The notes: generated by a model not told the origin, from the sequence alone. Numbered from the stretch's first letter, positions 31,025 through 40,589 are shown. The stretch: DNA of 64,000 nucleotides from Sphingomonas xinjiangensis (GCF_014199255.1 NZ_JACIJF010000004.1:354597-418596), one strand, 5' to 3'. Made by a program: numbers and translations.

Positions 31025-31681
31025 ATGGGCAAGTTGATCGTAATCGAGGGCGCGGACGGCGTCGGCAAGAACACCGCCGCGTTGGGCCTGTGCGATGCGC
31101 TGAACGCTTCCGGACGATCCGCGGTGGTGATCGGCTTTCCCCGCTACGGCGAAACGGTTGCCGGCGTGACCATCGGCCGCTTCCTGGCCGGCGAAATGCC
31201 GGTCCCCGTCACCGCCGAAGCTGCCGCGGTGCTTTATGCGCTCGACCGGCGGGAATGGCTGCCGCGGATCATCGAAGCGCGCGACACGCATGATGTGGTG
31301 ATCTTCGACCGCTACATCGCCTCCAACATGGCCTATCAGGGCGCACGCGTGGAAGCGGCGGCTTCCCGCCCGTTGATGGACTGGATCGCCCGGCTTGAGG
31401 TCGAACAATTCGCCCTGCCGAGGCCCGACCTCTCCCTCTATCTGGACACGCCATGGGAGCTCGCGCGGGAGTTGATCCTCCAAAAGGCGCAGCGCAGCTA
31501 CACCGATCGCAGCTTCGACGAATATGAAGCCGACATCGCGCTTCAGCAGCGCGTGCGCGCGAATTACGAGGCGATCGTCGCCGCCGGATTGCTCGGACCG
31601 TGGCGCGTGGTCCAGACGAGCACGGACGGCGCCATGCGTCCGCGGGAAGCCATCGTTCGCGAAATCATCGCTCATATTTGA
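31025..31681 (+). CDS. tmk: Thymidylate kinase, mycobacterial-type
   Basis: Thymidylate kinase phosphorylates dTMP to dTDP. The 218 residues contain the P-loop GADGVGKNT (about 9-17), FPRYGETVAG (about 40-49), the DRYIASNMAYQGAR segment (about 97-110) and a C-terminal DIALQQRVRANYEAIVAAG. From memory these match the Mycobacterium tuberculosis enzyme (FPRYG, DRYVASNAAY, LQQR) better than the usual proteobacterial one. Asn replaces the common Ser in the P-loop. A housekeeping copy elsewhere cannot be judged here. The 46-bp gap to the preceding gene suggests a two-gene unit. Confidence 0.85.
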   Translation: MGKLIVIEGADGVGKNTAALGLCDALNASGRSAVVIGFPRYGETVAGVTIGRFLAGEMPVPVTAEAAAVLYALDRREWLPRIIEARDTHDVVIFDRYIASNMAYQGARVEAAASRPLMDWIARLEVEQFALPRPDLSLYLDTPWELARELILQKAQRSYTDRSFDEYEADIALQQRVRANYEAIVAAGLLGPWRVVQTSTDGAMRPREAIVREIIAHI

Positions 31682-31712
31682 AAGCGCGCGTACCGGACCG
31701 CGCCGGTGCAAC

Positions 31713-31752
31713 TTGACAGCGCAAGGCCGGCGGCAGCATGGTACCGCTATCA
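31713..31752 (+). promoter_or_regulatory. xylX promoter with candidate XylR-type operator
   Basis: TTGACA (31713-31718) is followed 20 bp later by TGGTACCGCTATCA (31739-31752), an imperfect palindrome overlapping the expected -10 region. A closely similar site precedes the sugar transporter. In Caulobacter the LacI-type XylR represses from TGGTAGCGCTAACA-like sites. Confidence 0.6.
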
Positions 31753-31768
31753 AGAACACGGAACATAG

Positions 31769-32908
31769 GTGAGGATCTTGGAAGCATCGACCGCCGCTGC
31801 ACTGCTGCCTGACGATCACGCCCAGGCGTTGCTTGTCGGCCGAGTCCTCCTCGACGCCGGCCCTACCCCCGTGCTGGTGCGCGACGGCAAGCTTCATGAT
31901 GTCTCCGCCACCGCCCCCACCGTCGCCGACCTGCTCGAGCGCGACGATATCGCGTTGATCGACGGGCCGGTGATCGGCGCGGCCGAAGCACTCGGCACCC
32001 CCGGCGGCCTTCAGCTGCTCGCCCCCATCGACTTGCAGGTGGTGAAGGCCTGCGGCGTCACCTTCGCGCTGTCTGCCATCGAGCGCGTCATCGAGGAACG
32101 CGCCCGCGGCGACGCCGACAAGGCCGCCGAGATTCGCGGCGACCTGGAAGCCAGGGTCGGTTCGGGCATCCGCTCGGTCGTTCCCGGCAGTGACGAGGCC
32201 GCCAGCCTCAAGGCCGCGCTGATCGACGCCGGCATGTGGTCGCAATATCTTGAAGTCGCGATCGGCCCCGACGCGGAAGTCTTCACCAAGGCGCCCGTTC
32301 TCTCCGCCATCGGCTGGGGCGGCGACATCGGCATCCGCTCCGACAGCCACTGGAACAACCCCGAACCCGAAGTGGTCCTGATCGTCGACCGCACCGGCAC
32401 GCCCAAGGGCGCGGCGCTTGGCAACGACGTGAATTTGCGCGATTTCGAAGGCCGCAGCGCGCTGCTGCTCGGCAAGGCCAAGGACAACAACGCGTCGACC
32501 AGCATTGGCCCGTTCATCCGCCTGTTCGACGACCGTTTCACCATGGACGATGTCCGCGCGGCGGTGGTCGACCTCCACATCACCGGTCCAGAGGGCTACA
32601 CCCTCACCGGCACCAACAAGATGAGCGAGATCAGCCGCGATCCCACCGAACTGGTCCGCCAGGCGCTCAGCGAGCATCAATACCCCGACGGCTTCGCGCT
32701 GTTCCTCGGCACTCTCTTTGCCCCGGTGCAGGACCGCGATCATCCCGGCCGCGGCTTCACGCACAAGGACGGCGACATCGTCCGCATCTCCACGCCAAAG
32801 CTCGGCACGCTGGTCAACCGCGTGACCACGTCCAAGGCCGCCGCTCCCTGGGACTTCGGCATCCGCGACCTGATGCGCAATCTCGCGCAGCGCGGCCTCC
32901 TCGCTTGA
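31769..32908 (+). CDS. xylX: 2-keto-3-deoxy-D-xylonate dehydratase XylX
   Basis: XylX converts 2-keto-3-deoxy-D-xylonate to alpha-ketoglutarate semialdehyde in the Weimberg xylose pathway. The 379 residues form a FAH-fold protein: GWGGDIGIRSDSHWNNPEPE, then EVVLIVDRTG, with the metal-site Glu residues in the PEPE segment (about 198-202). GNDVNLRDFEG follows, then the GFTHKDGDIVRIS C-terminal loop. The length equals Caulobacter XylX. Start is GTG at 31769. It opens the xylX-xylB-xylC operon. xylD and xylA are not in the window. Confidence 0.88.
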   Translation: MRILEASTAAALLPDDHAQALLVGRVLLDAGPTPVLVRDGKLHDVSATAPTVADLLERDDIALIDGPVIGAAEALGTPGGLQLLAPIDLQVVKACGVTFALSAIERVIEERARGDADKAAEIRGDLEARVGSGIRSVVPGSDEAASLKAALIDAGMWSQYLEVAIGPDAEVFTKAPVLSAIGWGGDIGIRSDSHWNNPEPEVVLIVDRTGTPKGAALGNDVNLRDFEGRSALLLGKAKDNNASTSIGPFIRLFDDRFTMDDVRAAVVDLHITGPEGYTLTGTNKMSEISRDPTELVRQALSEHQYPDGFALFLGTLFAPVQDRDHPGRGFTHKDGDIVRISTPKLGTLVNRVTTSKAAAPWDFGIRDLMRNLAQRGLLA

Positions 32909-32928
32909 ACACAAGGCACTTCACCGAC

Positions 32929-33726
32929 ATGTCCCCAGCCGATCTCCAAGCCGCGCCGCTCCCGCGCGCGCTGCGCGCCGTCTATCCTAGCCTCAAGGGC
33001 AAGCGCGTGCTCATCACCGGTGGCGGCTCCGGGATCGGTGCGGGCCTGGTCGAGGGTTTCGCGGCGCAGGGCGCCCGCGTCACCTTCTTCGACATCGCCG
33101 AACAGGACTCGCACACTCTTGTCCAGAGCCTATCCGGCGCCGAGCACGCCCCGGCCTTCGAGCGTGTCGACCTTACCGATATTCCCGCGCTTCAGGGCAC
33201 GATCCAGCGCCTGATCGACGCCGATGGCGCGTTCGACATCCTCATCAACAATGCCGGCAACGACGATCGCCACACGATCGAGCAAGTCACGCCCGATTAT
33301 TGGGACAACCGCTTCGCCGTCAATCTGCGCCACTTGTTCTTCGCGGCCCAGTCGGTCGCGCCGGGCATGAAGGCCAAGGGCGGCGGCGTCATCGTCAACC
33401 TGGGCTCGATCTCCTGGCACCTCGCCATCGCGGAGCTGCCGCTCTACCAGACCTGCAAGGCAGCGATCGAAGGCCTGACCCGCAGCCTGGCGCGCGATCT
33501 CGGCCCCGACAACATCCGTTCGGTCTGCATCGTCCCCGGGAACGTCAAGACGCCGCGCCAAGAGAAATGGTACACGCCCGAGGGCGAGGCGGAAATCGTC
33601 GCCGCCCAGTGCCTCAAGGGGCGCCTGATCCCCGATGACATTGCCGCCATGGCCATGTTCCTTGCGTCCGACGATGCCCGGCTGGTAACCAACCACGAAT
33701 ATTTCGTGGATGCAGGGTGGCGTTGA
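32929..33726 (+). CDS. xylB: D-xylose 1-dehydrogenase XylB
   Basis: This SDR enzyme oxidises D-xylose to xylonolactone with NAD. From ATG 32929 it is 265 residues, with the cofactor motif TGGGSGIG (about 30-37), NNAGNDDRH (about 109-117), the catalytic Ser in GSISWHL and YxxxK in LYQTCKAA. The C-terminal part (VPGNVKTPRQEKWYTPEGEA and the ending EYFVDAGWR) is nearly that of Caulobacter XylB. A TTG at 32905, inside the xylX stop, could extend it by eight residues. Its stop overlaps the xylC start. Confidence 0.93.
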   Translation: MSPADLQAAPLPRALRAVYPSLKGKRVLITGGGSGIGAGLVEGFAAQGARVTFFDIAEQDSHTLVQSLSGAEHAPAFERVDLTDIPALQGTIQRLIDADGAFDILINNAGNDDRHTIEQVTPDYWDNRFAVNLRHLFFAAQSVAPGMKAKGGGVIVNLGSISWHLAIAELPLYQTCKAAIEGLTRSLARDLGPDNIRSVCIVPGNVKTPRQEKWYTPEGEAEIVAAQCLKGRLIPDDIAAMAMFLASDDARLVTNHEYFVDAGWR

Positions 33727-34616
33727 TGAACAAGGTGGTGACTTCCGAGCCGGTCAGCGTCTGGGACCTCCACGCCCCGCTTGGCGAAGGCCCGGTCTGG
33801 GTGGAACGTGACCAGGCGCTATGGTTCGTCGATATCAAGAGCCACAAGATCCACCGCTACGATCCCGCGAATGGCGACAGGAAGAGCTGGGACGCCCCCG
33901 CGCAGGTCAGCTTCGTGCTGCCGATCGAAAGCGGCGGCTTCGCCGTCGGCCTCAAGACTGGCGTCGCCCGCTTCGATGAGCGCGACGGCAGCTTCACCCC
34001 CATTGCCACGCCCGAGCCCGACAAGCCGAACAACCGGCTGAACGACGCGACCGTCGATCCGCATGGCCGTCTCTGGTTCGGCAGCATGGACGATGGCGAG
34101 GAAGCGATCACCGGCGCGGTCTATCGCTTGGGCGACGCCGGTGACTGCGTCGCAACCACCCCGCTGGTGGCGATCACCAACGGACCGGCCGTGTCGCCCG
34201 ATGGCAAGACGCTCTACCATGTCGATACGCTCGGCAGCATCATCCACGCCTGCGACATCAACGCGGCCGGCATGCTGACCAACCCACGCGAGTTCGTCCG
34301 CATCCCCTATGGCCAGGGTTTCCCCGACGGCTGCGTCGTCGACAGCGAAGGCTGTGTCTGGGTTGGGCTCTACAATGGCTGGGCGGTGCACCGCTATTCG
34401 CCGGCCGGAGAGCTGCTGGAGGACGTGAAGTTCCCGGTCAGCGCGATCACCAAGATCGCCTTTGGCGGCGCGGACCTGAAGACCGTCTTCGCCACCACCG
34501 CCAACAAGCATGTCACGCCCGATGGCAAGGACCAGGAGCCGCAGGCCGGCGACCTGTTCCAGTTCCAGGTCAGCGTCCCCGGCCAGCCCGGCCACCTCAT
34601 CCGCATCGGCGTCTGA
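33726..34616 (+). CDS. xylC: Xylonolactonase XylC (SMP-30 family)
   Basis: XylC opens xylonolactone to xylonate. The 296 residues are an SMP-30/gluconolactonase beta-propeller. LGEGPVWVERDQALWFVDI (about 16-34) holds the metal-binding Glu. RLNDATVDPHGRLWFGSMD (about 103-121), VSPDGKTLYHVDT and the late FPDGCVVDSEGCVWVGLY (about 200-217) are also present. The ATG at 33726 overlaps the xylB stop. Last gene of the operon. Confidence 0.92.
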   Translation: MNKVVTSEPVSVWDLHAPLGEGPVWVERDQALWFVDIKSHKIHRYDPANGDRKSWDAPAQVSFVLPIESGGFAVGLKTGVARFDERDGSFTPIATPEPDKPNNRLNDATVDPHGRLWFGSMDDGEEAITGAVYRLGDAGDCVATTPLVAITNGPAVSPDGKTLYHVDTLGSIIHACDINAAGMLTNPREFVRIPYGQGFPDGCVVDSEGCVWVGLYNGWAVHRYSPAGELLEDVKFPVSAITKIAFGGADLKTVFATTANKHVTPDGKDQEPQAGDLFQFQVSVPGQPGHLIRIGV

Positions 34617-35250
34617 GCCAGACCTGAAGTATGCCTGCACTTGGCCTCCTCTCGATGGGCGGCTGGTGCGGGTACGCGCCGCGGCGCGTTTACCAGGGCA
34701 TTGGTGCGCCGGCGCGGCGACACGGTACCGCTTCAGCTCTGCCGCCGAATCAGCGCGCGGCGTTGCTGTCGTCCGGAGTGATCGGCGCCCTATGGGACTA
34801 CTGCCAAAGGGCTTGGTGTGTTCGTACAGGTCCGGGTACACAGGGCCATAGGCCCAAGCCCGCGGCCCTTCGGCGGTTCGCCGTTGACGGCGAGATTTCA
34901 GCCATGGGCAAAATATACCAGCTTCTGAAGCTGCATCTGCGTCAGAAGCGTACCACCGGGCCTTCGCAAGAACTCGTTGGCGATGGCGAGGGAGCGATCC
35001 ATAGCCTGTATCTCGGCGGAACATCACGAGAACCGAACCGAATAGAATAGGCCGGTGCCAGCCCTTAGAGGGAGCCGCCAAGCGCCCACGCCTCCTCCAT
35101 CTACAGCCAACTTAACAGGCCGGTCCACGCCCGCACGCCAGATGCTTGGGCTGCGCATCCGGTCGTCCTCTCGACAGCGCAGGCCAGCACGAGGCAGCAA
35201 CAGACCTTGCCGGCGAGGAGCCCGAGCCACTCGCGGGTCGCAATCTCTTC
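34617..35250. other. Intergenic region after xylC, no gene seen
   Basis: About 630 bp. Open frames on both strands lack ribosome sites and have poor composition. A short GGGCCATAGGCCC palindrome lies near 34846. No tRNA, repeat array or mobile-element end is seen. It may be a decayed gene remnant. Confidence 0.4.
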
Positions 35251-35251
35251 G

Positions 35252-35288
35252 AAAAGGAAAGGGGCCGCCCGCTTGGACAGCCCCTTCC
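35252..35288 (-). terminator. Terminator of the autotransporter gene
   Basis: Minus strand: AAGGGGCTG pairs with CGGCCCCTTT, followed by CCTTTTCG. It lies about 20 bp past the stop. Confidence 0.65.
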
Positions 35289-35307
35289 CTCTCCCGTGTC
35301 GCCAGGA

Positions 35308-38300
35308 TCAGAAGCGGATGCCCACCGATCCGCGGATGCTGCGGTTCTTCACTTCGTCACGCCAGATCGTGGTTTCCCCTGCGATCGACAGGTCGACGCC
35401 CGCCGTTCGCACGGTGATGCCGCCGGAAACCTCGGCCCATTCGCGGTCGGTGCCCGCCAAGCCGAACAGCGCGCCGGGCGTCTGCGATCCCACGAAGTTG
35501 GCCAGGAACACGCCCGGACGATCCGCGAAATCATGAACATAGGTGCCGGTGACGAACGGCTTCACGGCCATGTCCCCGCCCGCCAGCGTCAGCCCGCCGC
35601 GCAGCTGCTGGCTGTTCAGGTTCTGCCGGCGATAGCGCAGCGCCACTGGGCCGCCCCGCTCGATCGTGTCAGAGAAGTCGACCACGCTGGTGCGCCCGGC
35701 GATCCGCGGCGTCAGCGTGAACAGGCTGCTCAGATCCAGTCGGTAGCCGACGCCCACTTCGCTGGTGAAGGCCAACGCATCGTCGTCCGCTTCCAGCCGG
35801 TACACGCCGCCGGGAAAGGCCACGGCACGGCGCGTGGTGGTGTCGAACTTGCCGGCACTCATCTGCACGTCGAAGGTCAGGCCACTGCCGACCGGCTGAT
35901 ATTTGCCATACAGCGTTCCCTGGACCAATTGTCCCTCGGCCCGGCTCCCTGCCGCCGCGCCATCGCTGCTCAGGTCGCTATAGGAAAGGGCAAAGCCGAT
36001 CGCGCTCGCCTCGTCCACCATCTTCTCGATGCCCGCCGCGGCGTACCAGCCATCGAAATTGTCGCGCCGCCCGCCGGTCAGGGCGCTCGGCACCGACTGG
36101 CTGTCCCCGTCGATGTAGCCGCCGGCCACGAACGCGCTCATGTCCTCGGGCAGCACGCCCTCCTCCACGCGCATCTGGCCGCCGTCCAGCATCGGCTGCG
36201 CGGCGAGGTTGGAACTGGCACTCAGCCCCAGGGACGCAACGCGCAGCGGCTGGCCGAGATGCGCAAGCGTTCCGCCGGTGGCGATCGGGTCCAGCGTCTG
36301 TAGCCGGTCGCGGATCATGCCCGACATCGTGTCCACTGCTGCTAGTCCCAAGGCCCGCACTGCCGTCTCGCTGGTCGGCGCGAGACCCTCCAGCGTGCTG
36401 CGGATCACCCCGGCGCTCTGGAGGTCGAGCGGGCCGAAGATGCCATCGAACTGGCTGGCATTGCCCCGGTTCTGGTCGAGCAGGCTGGCATAAGCGCCCT
36501 GCACCGAGGAGCCACGGTCGATCACGCTGGCATAGCTTGCCGCATCGATCGCCAGCTGCACCGCGTTGGCCGTATAGGTCAGGCGTGGCGTCAGGATCGC
36601 GCTGATCGCGCCCAGCGTGTCGAAGCGTCCAGTGACGCCGCCCTCGGCGCTCAAGATGGTCCAGCTCTGATTGGCACGCAGCGCGTTGGTGAAGCTCAGC
36701 CCCAGCCGGCCGCCGATATCGGCGCGGCCATTGGTAGGCGTGGTGCCGTTGAACGTCGTCGCCTGCACGCGGATCAGGTCCGATGCCCCGGTGTTCGACA
36801 AATCGACCAGATAGGTCGAAGCCGAAGTGAGGATGACGTTGCCTCGGAAGGTCAGCGTGCCGGTGGTGCCCGCCGTACCCGGCGCGATGGTGCCAGCCAT
36901 GTTGGCGAAGAAGGGCACGTTGAGCGTGCCCGTGCCGTTCAGCCCGCCCGACATCATCAGGTAATCGCTGGTGGTGTTGAGCGTGCCGTTCACCTGCATG
37001 GTGCCGGTGATCTGATAGATGTCCATCAGGCTGGTGAGCGATCCACCCGCTGTGATGTCGAGCATCGCGCCGCCGCCGGTCATGGCGAACCGGTCCACCA
37101 CCACCGCGCTGTTCAGCGTCGTGGTGCCCGTCGCGGACAGCGTGACGTCGTAATAGCGGGGCGCGGTGTTGGTCAGGCGGTCGCCGTCAAAATTGGCGGG
37201 CACGAAATTGCTCGCGCCGGGTAGGCCGTTCGCGAGCGTCGGGCTCGGCAGCGCCTGCGCGGCGGCCTGGGCGTTCGGCGACGTCTTGATGAGGCCTTGC
37301 GCCGTCCCACCCTCCAGCGTCGCTGCCGACGCGGTGGCTCCGTTGTTGGCGGCTTCTCCGCTCAAGCTGTCGGTGCTTACCGTCGCCTTGCTATTGTCGG
37401 CGGCGCCGATCGGCTGAAATCCCAGGATGCGCTCGCCGGTCGCGACGTCATAGCAGTCGCTGAAGCCATCCGATTGGAAACAGGCCTGGCCATAGCCGGG
37501 CTGTTCGGTGTTCTGCGCGCCCGGCTCGGTCGGCACGCCGTTCACCAACTGCCGGTTGGCATTCAGTATCTGATAATTGGGATCCAGATTCGAAACCCAG
37601 TGCGTCGAGTCGTTCCAGTTGCCGTTCCCCGCCTTGGCGGAAACGTAATGGTACGGGTTGTTCGCCGCGATCCAGTCCCAATACAGGTACAGCGGCTGAT
37701 AGAAGCTGGCGGTCCCATAGCCGTTATCGGGCGCGCCGTTGAAGAACTGGGTATAGCCGCCCGACAGCACGCCGATCACCAGCTGCCTGGCGAAACCACG
37801 GTCGAGGATCAGCGGCCCGCCCGAGTCGCCAGCAGCCGTGGTGCCTTCGTTCGGCGTCGGCTGGTCGCGCCACGCGTTGAAGTCGCGCGGATCCGCTGCC
37901 GCCGTACCACGCCGCGGATCATCGAAATCGATCCAATACAGGTTCTGCGGGAGCTCGCCTGATGACGCGCCGAACAGCGCGCCTTCGAATTCGTCGATTG
38001 AGGCGAGCGAGCCCAGCATGTTCTCCGCCAGCCGGCGCCGATAATCGCTGCCGGTGGAGCCAGTCGTGCCGGTGCCATTGCGGCCATAGCCCTCGATCAC
38101 GACATGGTACCCCGTGCCCGCGGCGCCGATCGGGCCTGGGTCCGGCAGTTGCGAAAACAGCAGTGCCCAAGTCGGCACATTTTCCGCCGGCGTGTCGAGC
38201 GACGCCACCGCCACGTCGCCATACAGGAAGCTTGCCGCCGCAGGCTCGGTGGAGAGCGGATGATAGGCGACATAGTTCGCGTCATACATGTTGCGCGAAA

Positions 38301-38850
38301 TCGTCGTCGCATAGCGCACGCCGCCTATGCCGTTCAGCCACCCGCCAAAGGCGCTGGCGCCTGGGGCATTGTTGTTGTTCCCAAAGCCGAAGCCGATCGG
38401 CTGCCCCCCGGAATTCTCGCCATAGGCGTTGGCGGGCCGATCGTTCACGCAATGTGCGGCGAAGATCACCGTGCGCGGGTTGATCAGCGTGCCGGTGCAG
38501 GTACCGATAAAGCCGTTCTGCTGGTCGACGATCATCTGACCGACGCCGGTGACGTTGTTCGGATCCTGCGCCGTGGTCGGCGTGCCCGGGGTGCCGACTA
38601 CGATCTGCGGCGTGGGTGCGGCGATTACCTCCGGACCGCGCGGCGCATAGGCTTCGCGCAGGCTCTCGTCGCGGTTCAGCAGGGGAGACATGCCGCTCTG
38701 CGCGGTGCGCAGCACTTCGTCGGCGACCGGACGGTCGACGGGACCGACGACGTCCTGCGCGGTCGCGGCGGGGCTGAAGGAAAGGCCGAACGCAGCTGCC
38801 GAGGTGAGCAACGCGGCGCGGAATGCGCGTGAGTTCCGTACGGTGATCAT
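35308..38850 (-). CDS. Autotransporter with trypsin-like protease domain
   Basis: The 1180 residues comprise a signal peptide (about 1-31, ending PAATAQ) and a chymotrypsin-fold protease. The triad is His in FAAHCVND (about 131), Asp in GDVAVASLD (about 209) and Ser in AAGDSGGPLI (about 342). A passenger stalk with Gly/Thr/Ala beta-helix-like repeats follows (about 550-780), including GTLNVPF and GTAGTTGTLTFRGN. The autotransporter beta-barrel (about 900-1180) ends in VGIRF. It should be a type V secreted surface or released serine protease. AGGGGACG gives a good ribosome site. A perfect 18-bp palindrome lies about 112 bp upstream. The substrate is unknown. Confidence 0.88.
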   Translation of the reverse strand: MITVRNSRAFRAALLTSAAAFGLSFSPAATAQDVVGPVDRPVADEVLRTAQSGMSPLLNRDESLREAYAPRGPEVIAAPTPQIVVGTPGTPTTAQDPNNVTGVGQMIVDQQNGFIGTCTGTLINPRTVIFAAHCVNDRPANAYGENSGGQPIGFGFGNNNNAPGASAFGGWLNGIGGVRYATTISRNMYDANYVAYHPLSTEPAAASFLYGDVAVASLDTPAENVPTWALLFSQLPDPGPIGAAGTGYHVVIEGYGRNGTGTTGSTGSDYRRRLAENMLGSLASIDEFEGALFGASSGELPQNLYWIDFDDPRRGTAAADPRDFNAWRDQPTPNEGTTAAGDSGGPLILDRGFARQLVIGVLSGGYTQFFNGAPDNGYGTASFYQPLYLYWDWIAANNPYHYVSAKAGNGNWNDSTHWVSNLDPNYQILNANRQLVNGVPTEPGAQNTEQPGYGQACFQSDGFSDCYDVATGERILGFQPIGAADNSKATVSTDSLSGEAANNGATASAATLEGGTAQGLIKTSPNAQAAAQALPSPTLANGLPGASNFVPANFDGDRLTNTAPRYYDVTLSATGTTTLNSAVVVDRFAMTGGGAMLDITAGGSLTSLMDIYQITGTMQVNGTLNTTSDYLMMSGGLNGTGTLNVPFFANMAGTIAPGTAGTTGTLTFRGNVILTSASTYLVDLSNTGASDLIRVQATTFNGTTPTNGRADIGGRLGLSFTNALRANQSWTILSAEGGVTGRFDTLGAISAILTPRLTYTANAVQLAIDAASYASVIDRGSSVQGAYASLLDQNRGNASQFDGIFGPLDLQSAGVIRSTLEGLAPTSETAVRALGLAAVDTMSGMIRDRLQTLDPIATGGTLAHLGQPLRVASLGLSASSNLAAQPMLDGGQMRVEEGVLPEDMSAFVAGGYIDGDSQSVPSALTGGRRDNFDGWYAAAGIEKMVDEASAIGFALSYSDLSSDGAAAGSRAEGQLVQGTLYGKYQPVGSGLTFDVQMSAGKFDTTTRRAVAFPGGVYRLEADDDALAFTSEVGVGYRLDLSSLFTLTPRIAGRTSVVDFSDTIERGGPVALRYRRQNLNSQQLRGGLTLAGGDMAVKPFVTGTYVHDFADRPGVFLANFVGSQTPGALFGLAGTDREWAEVSGGITVRTAGVDLSIAGETTIWRDEVKNRSIRGSVGIRF

Positions 38851-38961
38851 GAACGTCCCCTGTTCACGAACTGGTCCCCTGCGACCGGTCCGGGGTTCAG
38901 GCTATTCCATGCGCGGACGACGTCAAGTGAATAGTCGGCCGATTCATGTAACGGTTCGGGC

Positions 38962-38979
38962 GTTTACATGATTGTAAAC
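38962..38979. promoter_or_regulatory. 18-bp palindromic operator upstream of the autotransporter
   Basis: GTTTACA-TGAT-TGTAAAC is a perfect inverted repeat with 7-bp arms in otherwise GC-rich DNA. It lies 112 bp upstream of the autotransporter and past the end of the convergent-side transporter gene. The regulator is unknown. Confidence 0.6.
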
Positions 38980-39060
38980 ACAAGCGCGAAAGAAACGGAG
39001 CCGAAACGAAGCAGCCTTACAATCTTTTCAAAAGTTGATTGTCAATTGTGACGAAGCGTT

Positions 39061-39110
39061 CCTGCCCATTTGGGCAGGGCCGAGGGCGGCGGGCTCCCGC
39101 GCGCCGCCCG
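39061..39110 (-). terminator. Double hairpin after the sugar transporter
   Basis: GGGCGGC pairs with GCCGCCC, and CCTGCCCATTTGGGCAGG forms a second hairpin. No clear T-run follows, so terminator function is moderate. Confidence 0.4.
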
Positions 39111-39117
39111 CTCCGCT

Positions 39118-40551
39118 TCACCCTTCCATCGCTTCCAGTTCCTTGCCCTTGGTCTCGTGGATGAACTTCTGGACCAGGAAGAAGCTGATCGCCGCACATA
39201 TCGCATAGAAGCTGTAGCTGGTGGCGAGCCCCAGCCCGGCGAGCATCACCGGGAAGCTTTGCGCGATCAGGTAATTGGCGAACCACTGCGCGAAGCCGCA
39301 CACCGCTAGCGCCGAACCGCGCAGCTGGTTGGGGAACATCTCGCCCAGCATCACCCACATCACCGGACCCCAGCTGATGTTGAACAATGCCGAATAGGCA
39401 AGCGCCGCGGCGACCGCGACTTTGCCCATGCTGCCCGGCAGCACCAGCGTTTCGCCTTCGATCGTCCCGGTCGAGAATGCATAGACCATGATGAACAGCG
39501 TGACCGCCATGCCGGCCGATCCGATCAGCAGCAGCGGCTTGCGGCCGATCTTGTCGACCAGCGCCACCGTGACAAAACAGGCGACGATCGAGATGCTGCC
39601 GGAAATGATGTTGATGATCAGCGAGTCGTTCTCGGTAAAGCCCGCCGCCTGCCACAGCGTCGCGCCATAATAGAAGATCACGTTGATCCCGACGAGCTGC
39701 TGGAACACCGCCAGCAACAGGCCCGCCCAGACGATCGATCGGATGCCCAGGAACCCGCCCGTGGGCGCGAGAACGTCGGCAAGGCGCGGCTTGTGATCCT
39801 TGGAAAAGCTACCCTGGATCTCGGCGAGCTTGAGCGCACCCTGCGTCGTGCCGAACAGCCGGGTGAGCACGCTCAGCGCTTCCTCGTTGCGCCCCTTGGC
39901 GACCAGGTAGCGCGGGCTTTCGGGAATGAAGTAGAGCGCGACCAGGAAGATCACCGCCGGGATGCTCTGCATCAGGTACATCCACCGCCACGCCTCGATC
40001 CCGAGCCAGAGCGGGTTGAGCGAAGGCACGTCGCCGGCCACGCCGGGCCGCGCCGCCGCGGCGGCGAGGTAGTAGTTCGCGAAGAACGCCGCGGTCAGAC
40101 CGCTGATGATCATGATCTGCTGGACCGTGGTCATCCGCCCGCGGATGTTCGCAGGCGCGACTTCGGAGATATAGGCCGGCGACAGCACCGAAGCCGCACC
40201 CACCGCCATGCCGCCGATGATGCGCGCGATCACGAACAGCGTGTGGTCGGCCACCAGCCCCTGCGCGAGCGCCCCGATCAGGAACAGCACCGCCGACACC
40301 CGCATCACGTTGCGGCGGCCCAGGCGGTCGGCGAGCGTGCCGGCGAAGAACGCGCCGATGAAGCAGCCGATCAGCAGCGAGCCGACAGTGAAGCCCAGCC
40401 CCGCACTGTCGAGCGCGAAAGCGTGGGTGAGCCCCGGCTGGGTACCGTTCACCGCCCCGCTGTCATATCCGAAAAGCAGTCCGCCGATCGTGGCCACCGC
40501 CACGATGGCGCCGATCAGGCCGATATTGGCCCGTTCTGCACTTGCATCCAT
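39118..40551 (-). CDS. xylE: Sugar/proton symporter, XylE-like (MFS)
   Basis: The 477 residues give 12 membrane segments with the sugar-porter marks. GGLLFGYDSGAVNG lies in segment 1, ADRLGRR in loop 2-3, PESPRYLVAKGR before the central loop (about 210-221) and QQLVGINVIFYYG in segment 7. The end of segment 12 is followed by ETKGKELEAMEG. This is the family of XylE-type D-xylose symporters. The XylR-type operator just upstream, shared with xylX, supports xylose as substrate. The gene follows the LacI regulator in the same direction with a gap of about 90 bp. Confidence 0.85.
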   Translation of the reverse strand: MDASAERANIGLIGAIVAVATIGGLLFGYDSGAVNGTQPGLTHAFALDSAGLGFTVGSLLIGCFIGAFFAGTLADRLGRRNVMRVSAVLFLIGALAQGLVADHTLFVIARIIGGMAVGAASVLSPAYISEVAPANIRGRMTTVQQIMIISGLTAAFFANYYLAAAAARPGVAGDVPSLNPLWLGIEAWRWMYLMQSIPAVIFLVALYFIPESPRYLVAKGRNEEALSVLTRLFGTTQGALKLAEIQGSFSKDHKPRLADVLAPTGGFLGIRSIVWAGLLLAVFQQLVGINVIFYYGATLWQAAGFTENDSLIINIISGSISIVACFVTVALVDKIGRKPLLLIGSAGMAVTLFIMVYAFSTGTIEGETLVLPGSMGKVAVAAALAYSALFNISWGPVMWVMLGEMFPNQLRGSALAVCGFAQWFANYLIAQSFPVMLAGLGLATSYSFYAICAAISFFLVQKFIHETKGKELEAMEG

Positions 40552-40589
40552 CCCCTATCCTTCTCGCTGGGCGCCGCGATCGCAACGCC

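Noticed and set aside
34631..35050. A 139-codon plus-strand frame after xylC
   Set aside because: No ribosome site, patchy composition and no recognisable pattern; treated as non-coding.
35146..36303. Long plus-strand frame over the autotransporter barrel
   Set aside because: No family features, Arg/His/Gln-rich composition typical of a shadow frame, and it overlaps a well-supported gene.
39667..39672. CATAATAG inside the sugar transporter gene
   Set aside because: It is within coding sequence and lacks the CTCC context; a chance match.
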